Program-made: the position numbers and the translations under genes
Shown: positions 37,438 to 52,249 of the stretch, in pieces
Layout of the letters: every line of letters begins with the position of its first letter
How positions within the stretch are numbered: position 1 is the stretch's first letter
Notes under the pieces: generated by a model
What the model was told of the DNA's origin: nothing
Database searches by the model: none
The model's input: only the letters and a program-made list of their open reading frames with translations
NCBI RefSeq assembly: GCF_021018895.1
Contig: NC_079373.1
Span: 21,274,501 to 21,338,500, forward strand
DNA from: Seriola aureovittata
Taxonomy: Eukaryota; Chordata; Actinopteri; Carangiformes; Carangidae
Direction of reading: 5' to 3'
DNA length: 64,000 nt

Positions 37438-39657
37438 TGACAGGGAATGTAAACAGGAAAAAAAAGGTACGACTATAGTAGGAGAGCTGCTTTGTGATCG
37501 CCCTGTTTCACTTATATTTAATGAGCCAAAATACATAGAGGACATAAGCTCAACACACCACTGTTATAACCATTTTTCTCATGATGCATCAGGGAAAAAT
37601 TCCCCCACGTTTTGACCTGCAGGTGTGTTACCATCGCCACCAAATGATTTTTAGCAATTATGATAATTATATAGATTTTTACATAATTTACATTACAGTT
37701 CCCACGGTCAGCATCTACTGGTACTCAGGCTTTTGAGTTCATGCTAAAATCACACAGTATAGTTGGCCCAATTCATTTTCACACTTCAAACCAAACGCAC
37801 AACAGTCAATTTGGAACAGATTGAGACCCACCTTTTCAAGCGGCCTCAGCCTGGTTGTTTGCTCTATGCCAGAATCCAAATGACAGCAATTACAGCAGTC
37901 TAAATGAATTGTGCCAAATGGCAAACCAACCAGTCTGTTTGAACTGCACCAAACACTTTCCATTTCTATCACATCCTTCTTTTCCTTTGTTTTTCTACAA
38001 CTAATCCATACTTGTTGTTCCACCCTGTTTTATTGTATCTTTCCATCACTGCCATGTCCCCACCTCAATTTCCCTTGAGTAGCAACATGTGTGTGAATGT
38101 GTGCTAACACACGTGCACACAGGCTAAGTGTCAATAGTGACCAAGCAACGTAATTACACCTACAGTAGTGCAAACGTGCCTCTGTGTGTGTGCATGTCTC
38201 TATCTCTCTAACTCTTTCAGCTTTTCCACAACATGTATCTGTTTGATTTGGGCGACCTTGAAAACGTGAGCGTTCCTTAATGAAACAGATCCATACACTC
38301 ACCATCACACCTCAGTAATAGGACTCACGGGAATCTGACTGTGAACAACAAGTAACTGTTTCACATGGGATAACATGAGAGGAGGGAAGTAACTACATGC
38401 TGCCATCATTTCTGGAAAACAGTTTGTTCCGGCTTAAGTGAACAAATGGGAGAATCATTAAATGCACATGACGAGGGTCAGAAGTTCTGGTAGATATGCA
38501 GGAACAGAAGTGCTGAATGTGCTGTTTTCCTGCCAGCAGGGTCATTCGTTCAATTAAGCCGCCGCGATCAATAGTGAGGTTAGAAAACATTCATGCTGAA
38601 ATTAAAGCATTTTCTGGTTCTCAATTAGTCTTGTGAAATACTTTCTAACATCTGTGTTTGTTTTTTTGTGACTGATATAACAGTATCATATTACTATGCA
38701 GGAACTTTGCCACAGATCTGAGGTAAGCAAACTGATGTTCTTAATTTATTCATCAGTCATCTGAGAAACCTAATGCAGTGTTATTGCGTGTTTAATCTTT
38801 GCCATGATATTCACTCTGAGCTGAATGGACGCTTAAAGGAAGTGCAAGCCCAGATGTAGGCCTACACCCCGAGGACACTTTATGTGAAATGGGGCATACT
38901 ACTAAGAAAGAACATCTTGCCATTCAAACAGTACATCAGCATCTTACAGCACACTACTGCTTTATTTGAATACTTAGATATATATGTTTATCTATCCCTT
39001 GTGCTTATGGATACATGTGCAATATGAGGTAAAATATTCACAGACTGAATTTTCCTCTGCAAATCTTTCAGTGAAAAAGTTACTGTGACAGTACTGAGTG
39101 ACAGCTAATCCAGAGAAAACATGGGGACTTGAGGAAGAATGATAGATATACAGTGACCTCTGCACAATGTGGAGAATATATACAGCAGATGACAGCTCTG
39201 TCACTTGTCTGCCGTGAGAAGGATCAGCTCTCAAGGGAAAAACCTCTCAGCTCCTCTTCTCACTGTTACTCCACAAGTGTACACTGTTTCTATGCTGTTC
39301 CCATACTTTGGGGAGTCAACAAAAAAACAAATACAGTATAGAGAAGTAGGACAGAACAACATTGCCAAATACACACATAGGAAGGATTAACAAGCTGCGC
39401 AGGAATACTTGAAAGAGAATAAGTGAGCGATGTGTCTGTACGATAAATTCTAGTCCCAACAAGTAGCTCTGATAATGAGTCAGTCTATGCAATATACTGC
39501 AGCAGCAGATGCTCCTCAGCCTGTCTCATCTGTGTAAAACACGTTGTGAAACAATGGTAGTTGTGTCCTATAGAGAAAAAATGTCATATTTAGTTTCGTC
39601 TCTCTGGGCTTTTGTAGAGATGAGTGACAAGCAGAGCATGTAACTATGTAAGTACAA

Positions 39658-39773
<116 letters not shown>

Positions 39774-40513
39774 TAAGAATGGTTTTTGCACTGATGACAG
39801 ACAAGACACATAATGAGGAAATAATGATCATAATTAGTATGAGGTTCTGTGCCATTAGGGGCGTAATTGATCTCACAGTCTTCTACCTGAGAGGCTAATC
39901 AGTATACACACTGACCTTTTCATAACGTGCTATAATCAACAGGAAAAGGCTTTATAATGCAAGCTAAGCTTGTTTGTCCCGCTCCTTCACCCTCTACTCC
40001 CTCTGTCCACTGAAGGTGACCTTGAATTTATCATAGATAAAATCTAAACCTCAGGAATTACCTTAAAATGTAGCATGAACTCATTCTATCAATAACAGTT
40101 CTTGGGGGATATCTGTTGATTCTTTTAACAGATTTTAGAGGGCAGATAAGTTGTACTATAACAGTATTATCATCACCTTCATCACCTTTTTTATGCCATT
40201 TGTGCAGTTTGAACTTCAGTGTTAAACACAGGTAAGTTAGAAAACTGTTTAAAACTCAGCCTCAAGGTTTGTCCAATCTTTGACTAACTGTTTCTTATGT
40301 AGCTTTTAATCATTATAAATGACCTTATTAGCACATTTTGTTCACCAGAATTTAAATTCCTTTCACACCCTGGACATTGAGGTTAATTAGAGTACACTGC
40401 ATGAGGTTAGAGAACTGTGGGTTTGAGAAGTCCTAGGAACCTTTATGCCAGTGTGAGTACAGTGAGGTATGAGCTTTCTGTAAAGCTCTGTTTGACCTCA
40501 GGGCGTGTAGTAC

Positions 40514-40730
40514 CTCATGCCTTTGGTGGAGTGGTTGTGGAAGTTTTGCAGTAGCTGTGGGAGGCCCAGCATGGCCTCAAACATCACGGCCAAGGAGCCC
40601 AGCATCTCTACAAACACAGCAGAGTCCAGCAGCAGCAGGGTGACCACTGCACACAGCACGGTGAAGCCGAAACAGAAGAGCAGGTAGTCCTCGAACGCAC
40701 TCCACTTCCAGAAGTAGCGAAAGTCCAAGT
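40514..40730 (-). CDS. slc66a2: slc66a2 (PQLC1) penultimate coding exon, second PQ-loop
   Basis: This internal exon has 71 full codons plus two bases at each end. The acceptor is a pyrimidine run ending CCAG, just before A at 40730; the donor is ATGAG|GTACTA, with the GT at 40513-40512. The 5' bases AC need a single base from the previous exon; a G would give Asp-Leu-Asp-Phe, matching the DxDFRYFW start known in SLC66A2. In order, it holds DFRYFWKWSAFEDY, a membrane helix (about LLFCFGFTVLCAVVTLLLL), the conserved DSAVFVE, a second helix, and the signature EAMLGLPQLLQN with the PQ dipeptide that names the family. It ends at HSTKGM, which continues into the next exon. Third codon positions are strongly G/C, unlike the surrounding DNA. 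No frameshift or stop is seen, so the gene looks intact here. SLC66A1, SLC66A3, MPDU1 and cystinosin fit less well because the KGMSxKMVLxWTxGD block is typical of SLC66A2. Confidence 0.9.
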
Positions 40731-43140
40731 CTGGAGAGGAGCAAATGAAGAGAAAAAAAAATTTTAATTAAAATTTAATATTTAAACCCAGTACAAATGT
40801 ACTCAGCAAATGTACACTGATCAGACAAAGTGTTCGAGGAAAGTAAGAGTCGGGAACTGTGTATATGTGTCTGTGTTTGTGGTGCTGAAAAGTGAGGAGC
40901 TTCTTACAGTATGTGCAGCTGGAAACAGAAGCGCAATAATGACAGACAGAGATTGAAAATGTCGAAGGCATTATATAGCGGAACAAGAAGGCAGGAGGAA
41001 AGAGGAGGAATGAGTGTTTCATTAAAGGATGCATAGAAATTCTGCAAAGACAGCACTCCTCAATCAATACTGTGCAAATGCATAGGTGAATGGAACAAAG
41101 ATAAATGAGGCACTCAGAGGCTTTTACATTTCTATTACTTTGGAATAACCTGGCCTTTGGCGGGACCAGGTTATACATTTAGAAAGTTTATTACCTTTGG
41201 TTTAAAACAACCCTTTTTGTCACATGCTGCGTTTACAATTCACTGATAAATACAAAGACCACGCTGTCTAAAGCTGATGTTGCTTCTCTAAAACATCTTT
41301 TCAACTTGAATGGAAGAAATGATTGTGAATTAGAACCAAACAAACATTTAAATAGTCACAGTGTTCCCAGCAAGGAGGCTGTTTCAGGAGCTGCAAAAGA
41401 AAGTTTGTGAGAGGAAACATTAGGCATACTACATCAACATTCCCGTCACCATCAGCCATCTCCTCAATGGACCATAATGTGAAATGATCAATGATCTCTC
41501 ATTGCTTATGTATGATCATGGCGCTGTGGAAACCAGCTGACATCAGCTAAATGGGATTGATGGCTAAATAAGAGCACATTAGAAAAAGGCAGCAAATCTG
41601 CATACTGAAAAGCTGGAACAAGAGAATCTTTGGCATTTTTGGTGGAAAATTATTTAATCATTTTCATTGTGTCAACTTATCCTTTCAGCAGAAATTAGTT
41701 TTAGGTCAGAACTTGGATTTGGGATAAATATGATCATTTAAAGAGGTGATTAAGAGGTGTACAATAAATATAATATATAATAAACAATTAAAAGATAACT
41801 GAGAATTAATCAATGACAATTTTGAGAATGAATTAAAAAGTATTGCTGTTTATAGCCTCTTAAATGTTTGGATATGCTTGCTTTTCTAAGTGTTTTAGTG
41901 CTGTCAAAAAGGCTGTCATCGGCTTTGATGTAATATTTTATAAACTAACTGATTCATCAATTAAAAAATTAGTAGTTTAAATCATCATAAAAACATTAGG
42001 GATTAAGAGGGCGGTCTATTTTGGCAGATGGAGTCTGCGTTTCGGATAAGGTTAATAAGTGGTTGATTCACAGTTTGTTTGTGAATCTACTTCTTTCATG
42101 GTCAATGATTTTCTTAAATGCTATGGTAATACACAAGGGATTCTGTGTCACTTTTTTGTACTTGCAAGAGAGGTAAAAATTCAGAATTATTTCCATTTTT
42201 GAGTAGACTGAAACTGCGATGGGCCAATGAGTAACAAGGTATATGGAAAAAAACAGTATGTATTCCTATGCACTTTTTCTGGTCAGTACCACTCATTCTC
42301 TTTTAGTGAGAGAGGGAAGTTCTCCGACTAAACAGGGCTATTACATTATCCATTACTATCATCTCATATAATGTACATATATGGTCACACAACATATTCC
42401 ATAAAGCACACATACACAAATCCCCACACACCCCCATCACAAGGCTGGGATGTCTCCCATTCCACTCCAGTGAGCTGCATCTGCTGCTGCGTCCTGGGAC
42501 AAACAGAGTGAGACATCTTGCAGCGAGTGCGGCGTGGCATGTTTGTGGCAAACAGTGAACGTGATTAATGGCTTTATTACTGAGAGCCACAAAAGATACA
42601 TCGCCCACAGCTGACGACAGACGTGCAAGGTGGGAGAGGACAGAGACGTGACACGACACACAGACACACACACACACACATAATGCTTCTCAGCTTACTC
42701 ACACGTATGACATGACAAATATCGATTCTGGGCATGACTTATGTCTGTCCTCACAAACTATGTCACTGATAGAAGCCAAAAAGCTGGAGACAGACAGTCT
42801 GGCACTCTTTACCTCTTATTCACAAGTCTCTCTTCACTCATGATGCCCTGTTACTTCAGCACGACACCGTCAAATCTAAAGTCATTGCAACCACCAGCGG
42901 CTGGCAGAGGGAGACAGGAGAAGCTTAGAGGCCGCCTGTTATCAGCAACATAAAAAGCCTTTCTTTTGAATGAGGCCAACGTGGTGAAGTATAAACATGC
43001 TGACAGCAGCAACAATGAGTAGTGGTATTTCAAAACTACTGTCAACTTTTCAGTGTATAAAACCTCCCACTGAGCCTCTAACATTTTCATCTCTTGATTT
43101 TTAATTCAGTTTCCCCTCCGTCCCTCCTGCTTATCTGCAG

Positions 43141-43189
43141 CACACAGACACAGACAGACAGACAGACACACACACACACACACACACAC
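43141..43189. repeat. (CAGA)n(CA)n compound repeat
   Basis: CACAGACAGACAGACAG passes into a CA run. Confidence 0.93.
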
Positions 43190-45253
43190 CAAAAACACTT
43201 TTCTCTTGTCCTCTTACTAAGCAATCCAATCTATTTTCATGCATAAAGCAACACACCCACCTCCCTTTCTCTCATCCCCATTCCTCCTCTCTCTCTATGC
43301 CATTTCATCTCTCAGTTATAAAGCCTTGTATGTTTACCTGCATAATCAAATTGCCTGGAAGAGTATAATGAAGAGAGAAAGCTATGCATCATTCATGCAG
43401 TCATCTCTTGTATTTGTCCTCCTCTAATACCTTGCATCATCCTCAACTTGCTCTCCCTGATCATCTCACTTCTTTCTTTTCGCCCACCTTGCTGACTAAA
43501 GGTGTCTTTTCATATGAACTCAGGACCATGTCTACAGAATCAGGTCTGGACATAATCTGGAGCAGCGCTTTCACACATGTAGCACACCACAGAAGACTGT
43601 CGCTGTCAGATGTGGTCTCACCTACTGGAAATACTCCGTTTGGTTAGATTGTGCAGGAGGCAGGATAGAAACGTCATCAATGCACCCAACTCGTTCAATG
43701 TGTATTCTCCAGACAATGACTTGCTCTGTTCACACAGACACCCAATAGGACATTACACAGGCTTCGTACTAGGAAGCTGGCAGGGAAAAGTCAATTTAAT
43801 GTCCAGTCCAAATGATTTGGACAGTTGTGTTCACGCATACAGCTCCTCCGGGTAATGTCTACATAAGTTCAGAGTTACAGTGCATGTGTGACAGCACTAT
43901 AAAAAAAAAAAACATGTCGCCACTTCACACTCACACACACACATCCACAGAATCACATACACACACCTCCTTTGTGGCTGCTGTTCTGTCACCACAGGAC
44001 ATCACAGGTGGCCTGGCCTTTTCCAAACAGCATCGTCCTGTCTGCTGAGTGTCGAGGCCAGGGCCCCACTTCAAAGACCGCAGAGACTCGGGAGTGCCAG
44101 GAGGAGGAGTGGTACTCTTTCTTCACACAGACTCTTTGTTTACACAAAGCCCATTGAAGATCAAACAATTCAATTACTAAAACTGAAGAGGGAGCAGCCC
44201 CGAGGATGTCAATACCTGTATATGAAGTTACTCTAGGATGACGTGCAGTTGCTCAGGGAGGATAACTCAATCAATTTGTGTATGTGCATGTCTGTAGTTG
44301 TGAAAGCCTATCTAGGGTATAGCATTGTCAAGACTTAGTTTCAGCACCGTTAGACCTTAACAGCGGTCTCACACAAGCTGCACAGAGGAGGGAGAGGATG
44401 ATTACAGATGGAAGGAGGGATGGAGAGTGAGTCAGAAACGGAGGGAGAGTAGCCTTGAGTCAGTCAAGTAGATATATGGAGGCTAAACTCACTGCACTTC
44501 CCATCAGGCTGAGCAGAGAGAACACAGTACAGAGGTGAGAGTAGAGACCCCGAGACAGAGACAAGCATAGACACTGACAGCTAGAGAGCTTTGAGATATG
44601 CTGACTCATCACTATCAGTCTGTGAGCAGAACGACTACACTCTGCAGAGCCTGCTTGGTGTATTTTAAGATGTGTGAAAGTTGCTGTTTGACATTTTTTT
44701 GGCTCACTTGTCTCATCTGAGGATAGGTGCGGCATTTTGAAGGACATGCACGACGTAATGGACTTTTCAGTTTATTGAAATGGATAAAAATCCCATTTTT
44801 TTCAGTTTGTCCACAGATGGCTGACAACACAAGTGACTGACAGCTTTACCTTATCCTGACCAGACCCAAAAATTAGCCAAAGGCCATCTTACAGCATCTG
44901 TGAGCTGAACCTGTAGACCGCCTCTGCTTTTTCAGTACACAAGCACAACATGCAGCAGTGGCACACCGGAAAAATCTTCTAATATCTTCCTGACAAGCTT
45001 TAATAGGGACATGACAGGCACGCTGCAATCATGTGGACAGACAGAAAGTCGCTGAACCATTCTGAACTCTCACTGTCCTACAGATTGAACAGATTGTTTC
45101 TGCAGCAGAGACATAACTTGGTTCACTGGCCAAACAGGTTGAAGTGAAGACAGACAGGAAAGGGTCCAAGCTCTCTGTGTGTCTCCCTTTTTCTCTGTCA
45201 GCTCTTACAAGAGCTTCTAAAATAATGTCCACTCTATAAGTTACACAAGGAAT

Positions 45254-45256
<3 letters not shown>

Positions 45257-45291
<35 letters not shown>
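45257..45291. repeat. (AC)17 microsatellite
   Basis: Pure AC run of 35 bases, about 70 bases before the TGAG repeat. Confidence 0.95.
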
Positions 45292-45295
<4 letters not shown>

Positions 45296-45360
45296 AGCAA
45301 ATTGCCTCCCGAGTGGATTTACTGTCTTGAACTGGTACCCGCCATGGTCCGCTAAAGCCC

Positions 45361-45483
45361 TGAATGAGTGAGTGGGTGAATGAATGAGTGAGTGGGTGAA
45401 TGAATGAGTGAGTGGGTGAATGAATGAGTGAGTGAGTGAGTGAGTGAGTGAGTGAGTGAGTGAGTGAGTGAGTGAGTGAATGG
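45361..45483. repeat. nested TGAG/TGAA tandem repeat
   Basis: Three exact copies of a 20-bp unit (TGAATGAGTGAGTGGGTGAA) are followed by a run of about 13 TGAG tetranucleotides, ending TGAATGGG. This is a higher-order repeat built on a 4-bp unit. Confidence 0.95.
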
Positions 45484-48400
45484 GTTACACCACAGGTCGG
45501 CCGAGTGTTGGACTTCTCCCAGTGGCTGTCGCTCTTTCAAAATGATTTTTTTTCTATAACATCAACACTGGATCCACAACAGTTTTTATTATCAGACTCC
45601 TTTATTGACTTTTATCAAAAAAAAGTACCCTCTGCATCCACGCTGTTCAGTGAGCAGCAGTTTGTTACCCAGGTGGAGACTGTGCAGGGTGTGAGAGAGA
45701 AAATATGAAAGATATTCTGTTGCTTTTAACTTTCTCTCTGTGTGATCATTTTAAAAATAAATATAGCCAAAATCACATCACAGCAGTTGTCTTAAATTTA
45801 TGTGTATGGTGACTTTGTCAGATGATGCTGTGGTTGTAAAACCAGGATTTTAGCAGTGCAGCAGCAGCTTGGAAATGGCTTGGAAATTACTCCTGGTTGT
45901 CATGTAGTCTTAATGAGCTGTTTCAGTTACTATTTCATACTTATTCTGTTGTCTGACAACAGAAAAAGAAAAACAAGCTTTATTGGAAATTCGGCTGTAT
46001 TAAAATCATTTATATATGAGCATAGAGAGTAGGACTTTCAAATATGAGTAATGCTGACAGAGCATTTAATCTTCTTATTCCCGCAGCTCCTCAGAAACTT
46101 TGCAAAGACCATATCGATCACAAAATCTTACCCAAACTTTGTTTTAGCAATCAGGTATTTATGAAACTTGGATATCAGTGTGACAGCATAGAAAATCCAC
46201 ACATTCATTAGTCAATACAAACATAAACTGGTCAGATGCTTCAATGTCAGAAGTGACAACCCTGGCACTGTGTGGAGAATGTACAGCTCAGGTCCAGTCA
46301 TGCTTTACAGGGGTTATTTGTGGTAACGATTTCTATTTCTGCCCAAATTCACATCTCCCTCCTGTAAACTTTTGAGCCGCGTTCCTGAGAGCTTTCCCGA
46401 CTGAGTTCAGTCAGCAGCTATTGTCTGCAATCACACAAAAAGGGAACCCCACCAGAATGCTCTTAATTGGCCTCTTAAGCTGCCAAAAAAAAGCTTCAAG
46501 CAAACATGTTCTCATTGAGAGTAGTCAAGGCACAGAAAAATTCACAAAGGTCTTAAACTAATTAATGGCCAATTTACTTTTTCATTTCTAACGGCTTCGC
46601 TGTGTGTGTTTGCCATAGGGGAAAAGGGAGCATCGTAATGTTCTATACATGCATTGTGTATTTGACACTGGATTTGTTTCTGTTGCATTATCTTTTCAGC
46701 TTACATTTTTAATACAGTTTTGGATTTGCTTCACTGACCAATTAGCCCTAAGTACATCATCTAATTTTATCTTGTATAATAAATTAACAAAATAAATTCA
46801 GCTGTAACAGAGGGTCACATTGTTTCTATGGTCTTCGACAGCACTGCAGTGGTCGTTATGACCTGTTTGGTCAGATCTGCCAAAACAAAAAAAAGTCTGC
46901 CTGCATCTTCTGATGAATATCTATTCACAGGGAGAACTAGCACGTTCATTTGCATAATACTTTGTGTATTACAAAAGTCATTCAAGCAGAAACATTCAAG
47001 TAATACATTCAGAAGTCAATAGTCTACAGTTGCTGTTTTGAATGCCTAATGGGGAGGCAATATGTGCCTTTTATTAGAGGTTCCTATTAGCACCTACTAA
47101 GAATGTGCTATAAGTTACAAGGCTATAAGATGAAATGAATGGTGATATTAGGACAGTTAGCTTAGCACATGCCACTACCTCTAAGATGTCTCAACAACTG
47201 CTACCAAATTGAGCCAGTTAGCTCAATATGCCATTATAATTTAAGAGGGAAAGAAAAATTAATTTTATGCATGTTCTGCAGCAAATAATGTTTGTCAGGA
47301 ACACTTTTTCCTCAGAGTTTCTGCTGCAGTAGCACTTCTCACATTGGGCAGCTTTGACCTTGCTTGCGAATTGTAACCGTGTTTTTCTACCACTGATTGC
47401 TTCCTCACTGAGTGTATGTGTGTGTTCTTTCTAGCCTCCTGACCTAGACGAGGGTTAACTAATGAGCTCTATTGGCATTAACAACCCACTACAACAATTC
47501 TGTGACCACTTGACCTCTCTTATGTGCTAATGGATCTCCACATTCATACCCATTTCTCAAAGTCAGGATATACTGTACACTCCTTCAGTGACATGGACTG
47601 AACCTTCACATTATACACATTACATCTAATCTACCTTTTAATATTTATTTATGCTCCAGCTCCTCTGTCCACTTTCGTCCCTAAAGTCTCTGCCTGCTGT
47701 CTGCAGCTCGGGAGATGAATGAGTGTGAGTCAGGCGGGCTCTGGTATGCCACGTTCCCCCCCAAAAAAAGACTACTACTATACTCCAGATATATAAAACG
47801 CTAGTACCTGGCAATATTCTGTGCAGGTTACTCCATGTGTAGCAGCTACTGTATAATGCCATGTATGTGGCGAGGTGCTTAATTTTATTTGAATAATATT
47901 TTGGTATTGGAAAAGCATTCTAAACATACCAAAGTAATGATTTATAGGCTATATTGCCCTGCTCTAGGCTTATGTAAATGTCATCATAATTGATTTCTTT
48001 AGTCTCTCTTTCATTTTTGTCTTCCACATTCTACTAGAGATCTTCACAGGTCCCTTGGACCTAAGTCGCCCAAGCCCAAAGTGCATAATTTAAAGCTACA
48101 ATATCCAAGTTCTGGAAATCAAGCTAGACTCACCAGGGTGAGACTCTAAAATTTCAGAGGGGAATATATCTGTTCTGCTGCCAGACTGTTCAATGAAACC
48201 GAGTCACAGAAAATTTTGATAGCACCTCTCCACATTAAGATATGTTTTGGAGCATAAAAAAATATTAGAAAGAGGCTACACGCCGTGGCTATAATTTAAA
48301 AAACATAGATCTGATTTGCAAGTGTAGTCTGAAAGAGTGGCAGTACATGTCTTTTTTCCCTACACTTCATACTTCACACTTGCCATCTCACCTCAAAACA

Positions 48401-50545
48401 TTTAGTCCTCTAGCACCAGGTCTCTGGACCCTCGTGGTTCTCACTGACTAGGAGCAGAGGGGGTCTTGGTCTCTGCATCTTTTAACATTGAATTCTCACT
48501 TGACATCGTTCTTATAACTCTTTCCATTCTCCCTCTCAACCTTTTCAGTCACAGTACCTTCTCCCAGTCTACCCCACCGTCGTCTTCTGCATCTTTGCAG
48601 TACTGTAAGATCCATTAAGCATACAGAATAAGAGATAAAAAAAAAACCCTTCAAAGGAATTGTCCTTCACTTGTCCTGATAGCAGCTAGAAGCCTCTGTA
48701 TCTTGCCTTGCATGCCAGCTAAACCCGTAAATATCTCAACTCTTTTCAATATCACATGAGATTGGGTGTGTCTGCAGGTGGTTTGGCCTTAAGAAACTTC
48801 AGCGTTCTCTGTTTGAAGTTCATCACTTGTTTAGGATTTGCTGTCTGCAGCAAAATGAAAGTTTGACGTTGTTTCAAAGAAAGCACTGTTCTTTTCGTTT
48901 CATGTCTTTTTCAAAGGTTATCTAACGTGATGAGTGAGCGGATATGTTTTCCTACTATGGGTGTTAGCTGTTACTAATCCCAAACACTGAGGCTATTTTC
49001 GTCTCTGCAATCAATGGCATAACAGACTCTTAATCATTGTTCTAGCCAGTTTCTCAAATCATTCTTAACTATTCTTAATTAATCATTTTGTTTTCAGAAA
49101 CTTTAAATACACCCACTGCCTGATCTGACTTTCATTTCCACCATCAGGAGATTCAGATGAGGCAAAACATCCTTGGCCTCACTTTTATTTTTTCCTTTGC
49201 AGGCTAGCGCTTTCAGTCAGCGTTCAAGCAGCTCATGCTGTCAGACTACACCGAGCTGGGGTTGTGAATGCTTGTTTGATAACAGAACATCAGGGCAAGG
49301 AGCTGACACTGAGCTGACAGTGAACAGGAAACTCTGTCTTTTTAGACGGTTCTTATGCTCATAATTGTAACTACATACAATGCAGTCCCTAAGTATATGA
49401 TCCGTGACATGTTTTCTATTGTTCTGGCTCTACTCCAGCATACTGGATTAGAAATGAAACAATAACTATGAGACTGAAGTGCTGGGTTTCATCTTATACA
49501 GTGTTTGATGTTCCCATCCATACTGGGTTAACATTGGTGTACTCATATTGGTTTTATTACAGTCTTGTAATTTTAGCAAGACAATTTGGCAATTTGGCTG
49601 TGTGCCAAGACATCGTAAATAGAATGTTTACCCATTCCTGCTTTTTATTTAATGTCCATGTGATACTCTGTTGCAGCATGAATCATAGTATGCATGTGGG
49701 TGCATGTGGGAATAATAATAATAGTTAGTTAGATGAACTTGCCTTGTTTTTGACACCCCAAAATGCTACAGAACAGGACATTAATTTGGCAGGTTTCTAT
49801 TTGCTTGGAATTTTCAGTTTGTTGTTGTTTGTAGTTTACACACACACATTTAAAGTCAAATTATTTCAGATTAAGGCATTAAATTCCAAAGTCAAATGAC
49901 ACTTACACAACAGGTGTGAACTACTCATATATCTTGTTCTTACCTAAGAGGAAAAATGTGTGAAAAAACTGGGGAATGCAACAAGTTTTCTTCACTCACT
50001 CGTATGTGGCACTAAAGAATAAAGCTGTTGCAACTGTTATAACTTAATATTTTAATAAAGTAACACTACATTTGCTTGACTGCATGTTTGTGTCAACTCT
50101 GATTATAGCAGACATAAAAAGGTTCTGAAAAGCTGATGTGCAGGTGTAGTGGATCAAGGAGCTGTGTAACTCATGGATGATAACTGGACTGCAGGGGGGG
50201 GGTGAAGCCAAAGCGCTGAGCTGCAGTGACCTTGGCGCTAAAGATGAAGGAGTGAATGGAACAGAGGAGGTGAACCATCACTGAAACACTCTACTCCTCT
50301 GCACACATGCTGGGAGAGCATGTCAGAGACAGAGGGGGAAGAGATCAAATTAACTACACTTCTGCTCTCTTGTTCTTTTGCTCTTTCTCAACTCTCTCTG
50401 TCTCGCTCATACACTCGGCGACACGGGAAGACACACAAATACATGTCAGTGACGTGGGTCTGCAGTACAGTGCTTAATGATCTACATATAGACAAAGGAA
50501 CACAGACTCTGTTTTGTCTTTGTCTGTCTCTTTCCTTTCTATTTA

Positions 50546-50573
50546 GCACATGCGCACACATGCGCGCACACGC

Positions 50574-50646
<73 letters not shown>
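50546..50646. repeat. CA/CGCA compound microsatellite
   Basis: Begins with GCACATGCGCACACATGCGC-type alternating purine-pyrimidine DNA, then more than 60 bases of pure CA. Confidence 0.95.
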
Positions 50647-50649
<3 letters not shown>

Positions 50650-51989
50650 AAAGTTAAACCTGGCTATGTTTGAAGGTGATCTGGTCCAATAATAATCAGC
50701 TGTTGACCAGATGGAAGAGTCGGGAGGTCCAGATAAGGACGCAGCATCATGGGGAGCCAAAAAGGTCCAAATTATTTATTAGGAAAGGGCAGACACAATA
50801 TCAGTGGCAGGGTTTCATCCTATAGAGATAAGCAGGTGTAAATCCAAGATAATGTGACTGGAAAACAAAGTCACGCTGGGAAACAACACTATTATTAGCT
50901 ACAGATTTACATTGTCTATGTCAAAGGCTTTCCCAATCAAACAACATGACCTTCACAGCAGAAATGATAGTTTGTGATGTGGCATGTCTGTATACAGTAT
51001 ACCATAAGTTGTTTTAGTGAGGCTATTTCCTTTAGGGCATAACATCAACATGAATTTTCAACTTAGAATTAAACAACTGAATACAGCCTGAGTACCCGAC
51101 ATGCACGTTTGATATACACTACATACAGCTTCAGTGCAGTTTATATTAGCAGAATTTTAGGGTGATGTCTGCCCAGGGCTTCTGTAAATAACATTAATTA
51201 TTGTAATTATTGGGAACATGGTGACATTTCCTAATGTTATGGATATAATAGAACATATTTTTTTATACTTATTAGTATTCACAGTGTAACATCTACCATG
51301 CATCTACAATTTATATTAGTGTGTTCATAAATACAATATGACATGTTTGGATGAGAGGGCGCTGAACTTCCACAGAAAAAGGGTGAAATATATGACACAA
51401 TATGAGATTTAACAGCTAGAAATGTTAAGGAAACCCCATTGTAAATTTGTATTAATTACACATGAATAAACATGAGGTGCCACAGTTGCTTGGAAATTTA
51501 GGAATTTGTAGAACAATGTGGTTAATGCTGTAAATCCTTAGTTTTCTGCTTGGTCTCAGTACTGGAGATGGGCTCTGAGTCTGTCTCTATCACAGGAAAA
51601 ACCGTGCCTACATGAATTACAAGTGATTGTTATCAAATGTGCAGTAAACAAATATTTATTAAATGTAAAGATGAAAAACTGAAGTGCTGGTGTAGGGAAT
51701 AGTCAGAATAAGTATCTGACAGTGTGATCTGCTGCCAGATGTTAAAAGCAATTTTAAGAAACTGTACACGGCACAAAATAACCAATTTTCAATAACTTAC
51801 ACATGACTGCTGCTGACTTTGCATGCAACAGAAACTGCAGCTTAATTTTCTGCATGAGCAACGCACAGGAAAATACAGAACATGATGCAATGACTGAAAC
51901 TGTTAGGTGATCATAGAAATCATATGAAAAACATTATTTCAGCACTAGAGGATATCTGTATATCTATCTAGTATCTATCACAATTTCAC

Positions 51990-52016
51990 ACATGCACGCA
52001 CGCACGCATGCACGCA

Positions 52017-52062
<46 letters not shown>
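51990..52062. repeat. (ACGC)n then (CA)n compound repeat
   Basis: About eleven CACG tetranucleotides with two ATGC interruptions run into about 14 CA units. The whole tract alternates purine and pyrimidine. Confidence 0.95.
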
Positions 52063-52066
<4 letters not shown>

Positions 52067-52242
52067 GCCACAAACACTTCTTCATCTTCTTCCACAGGAT
52101 ACAATTACCTCATCACCCAGTCTGAGTCCACAGTAATTAGCATCGCGGCGGCTCATTAAATGTCATTATTTAGATATTTAGAATGTCCAATGACCTTCCT
52201 CACTACACAATTGGCTACTTTCCCTTGTTTTCTTCTCCCTCT

Positions 52243-52249
52243 GTATGTG

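Noticed and set aside
49173..49364. Frame following a TTTGCAG acceptor-like site
   Set aside because: Composition and codon use look random and no protein family fits.
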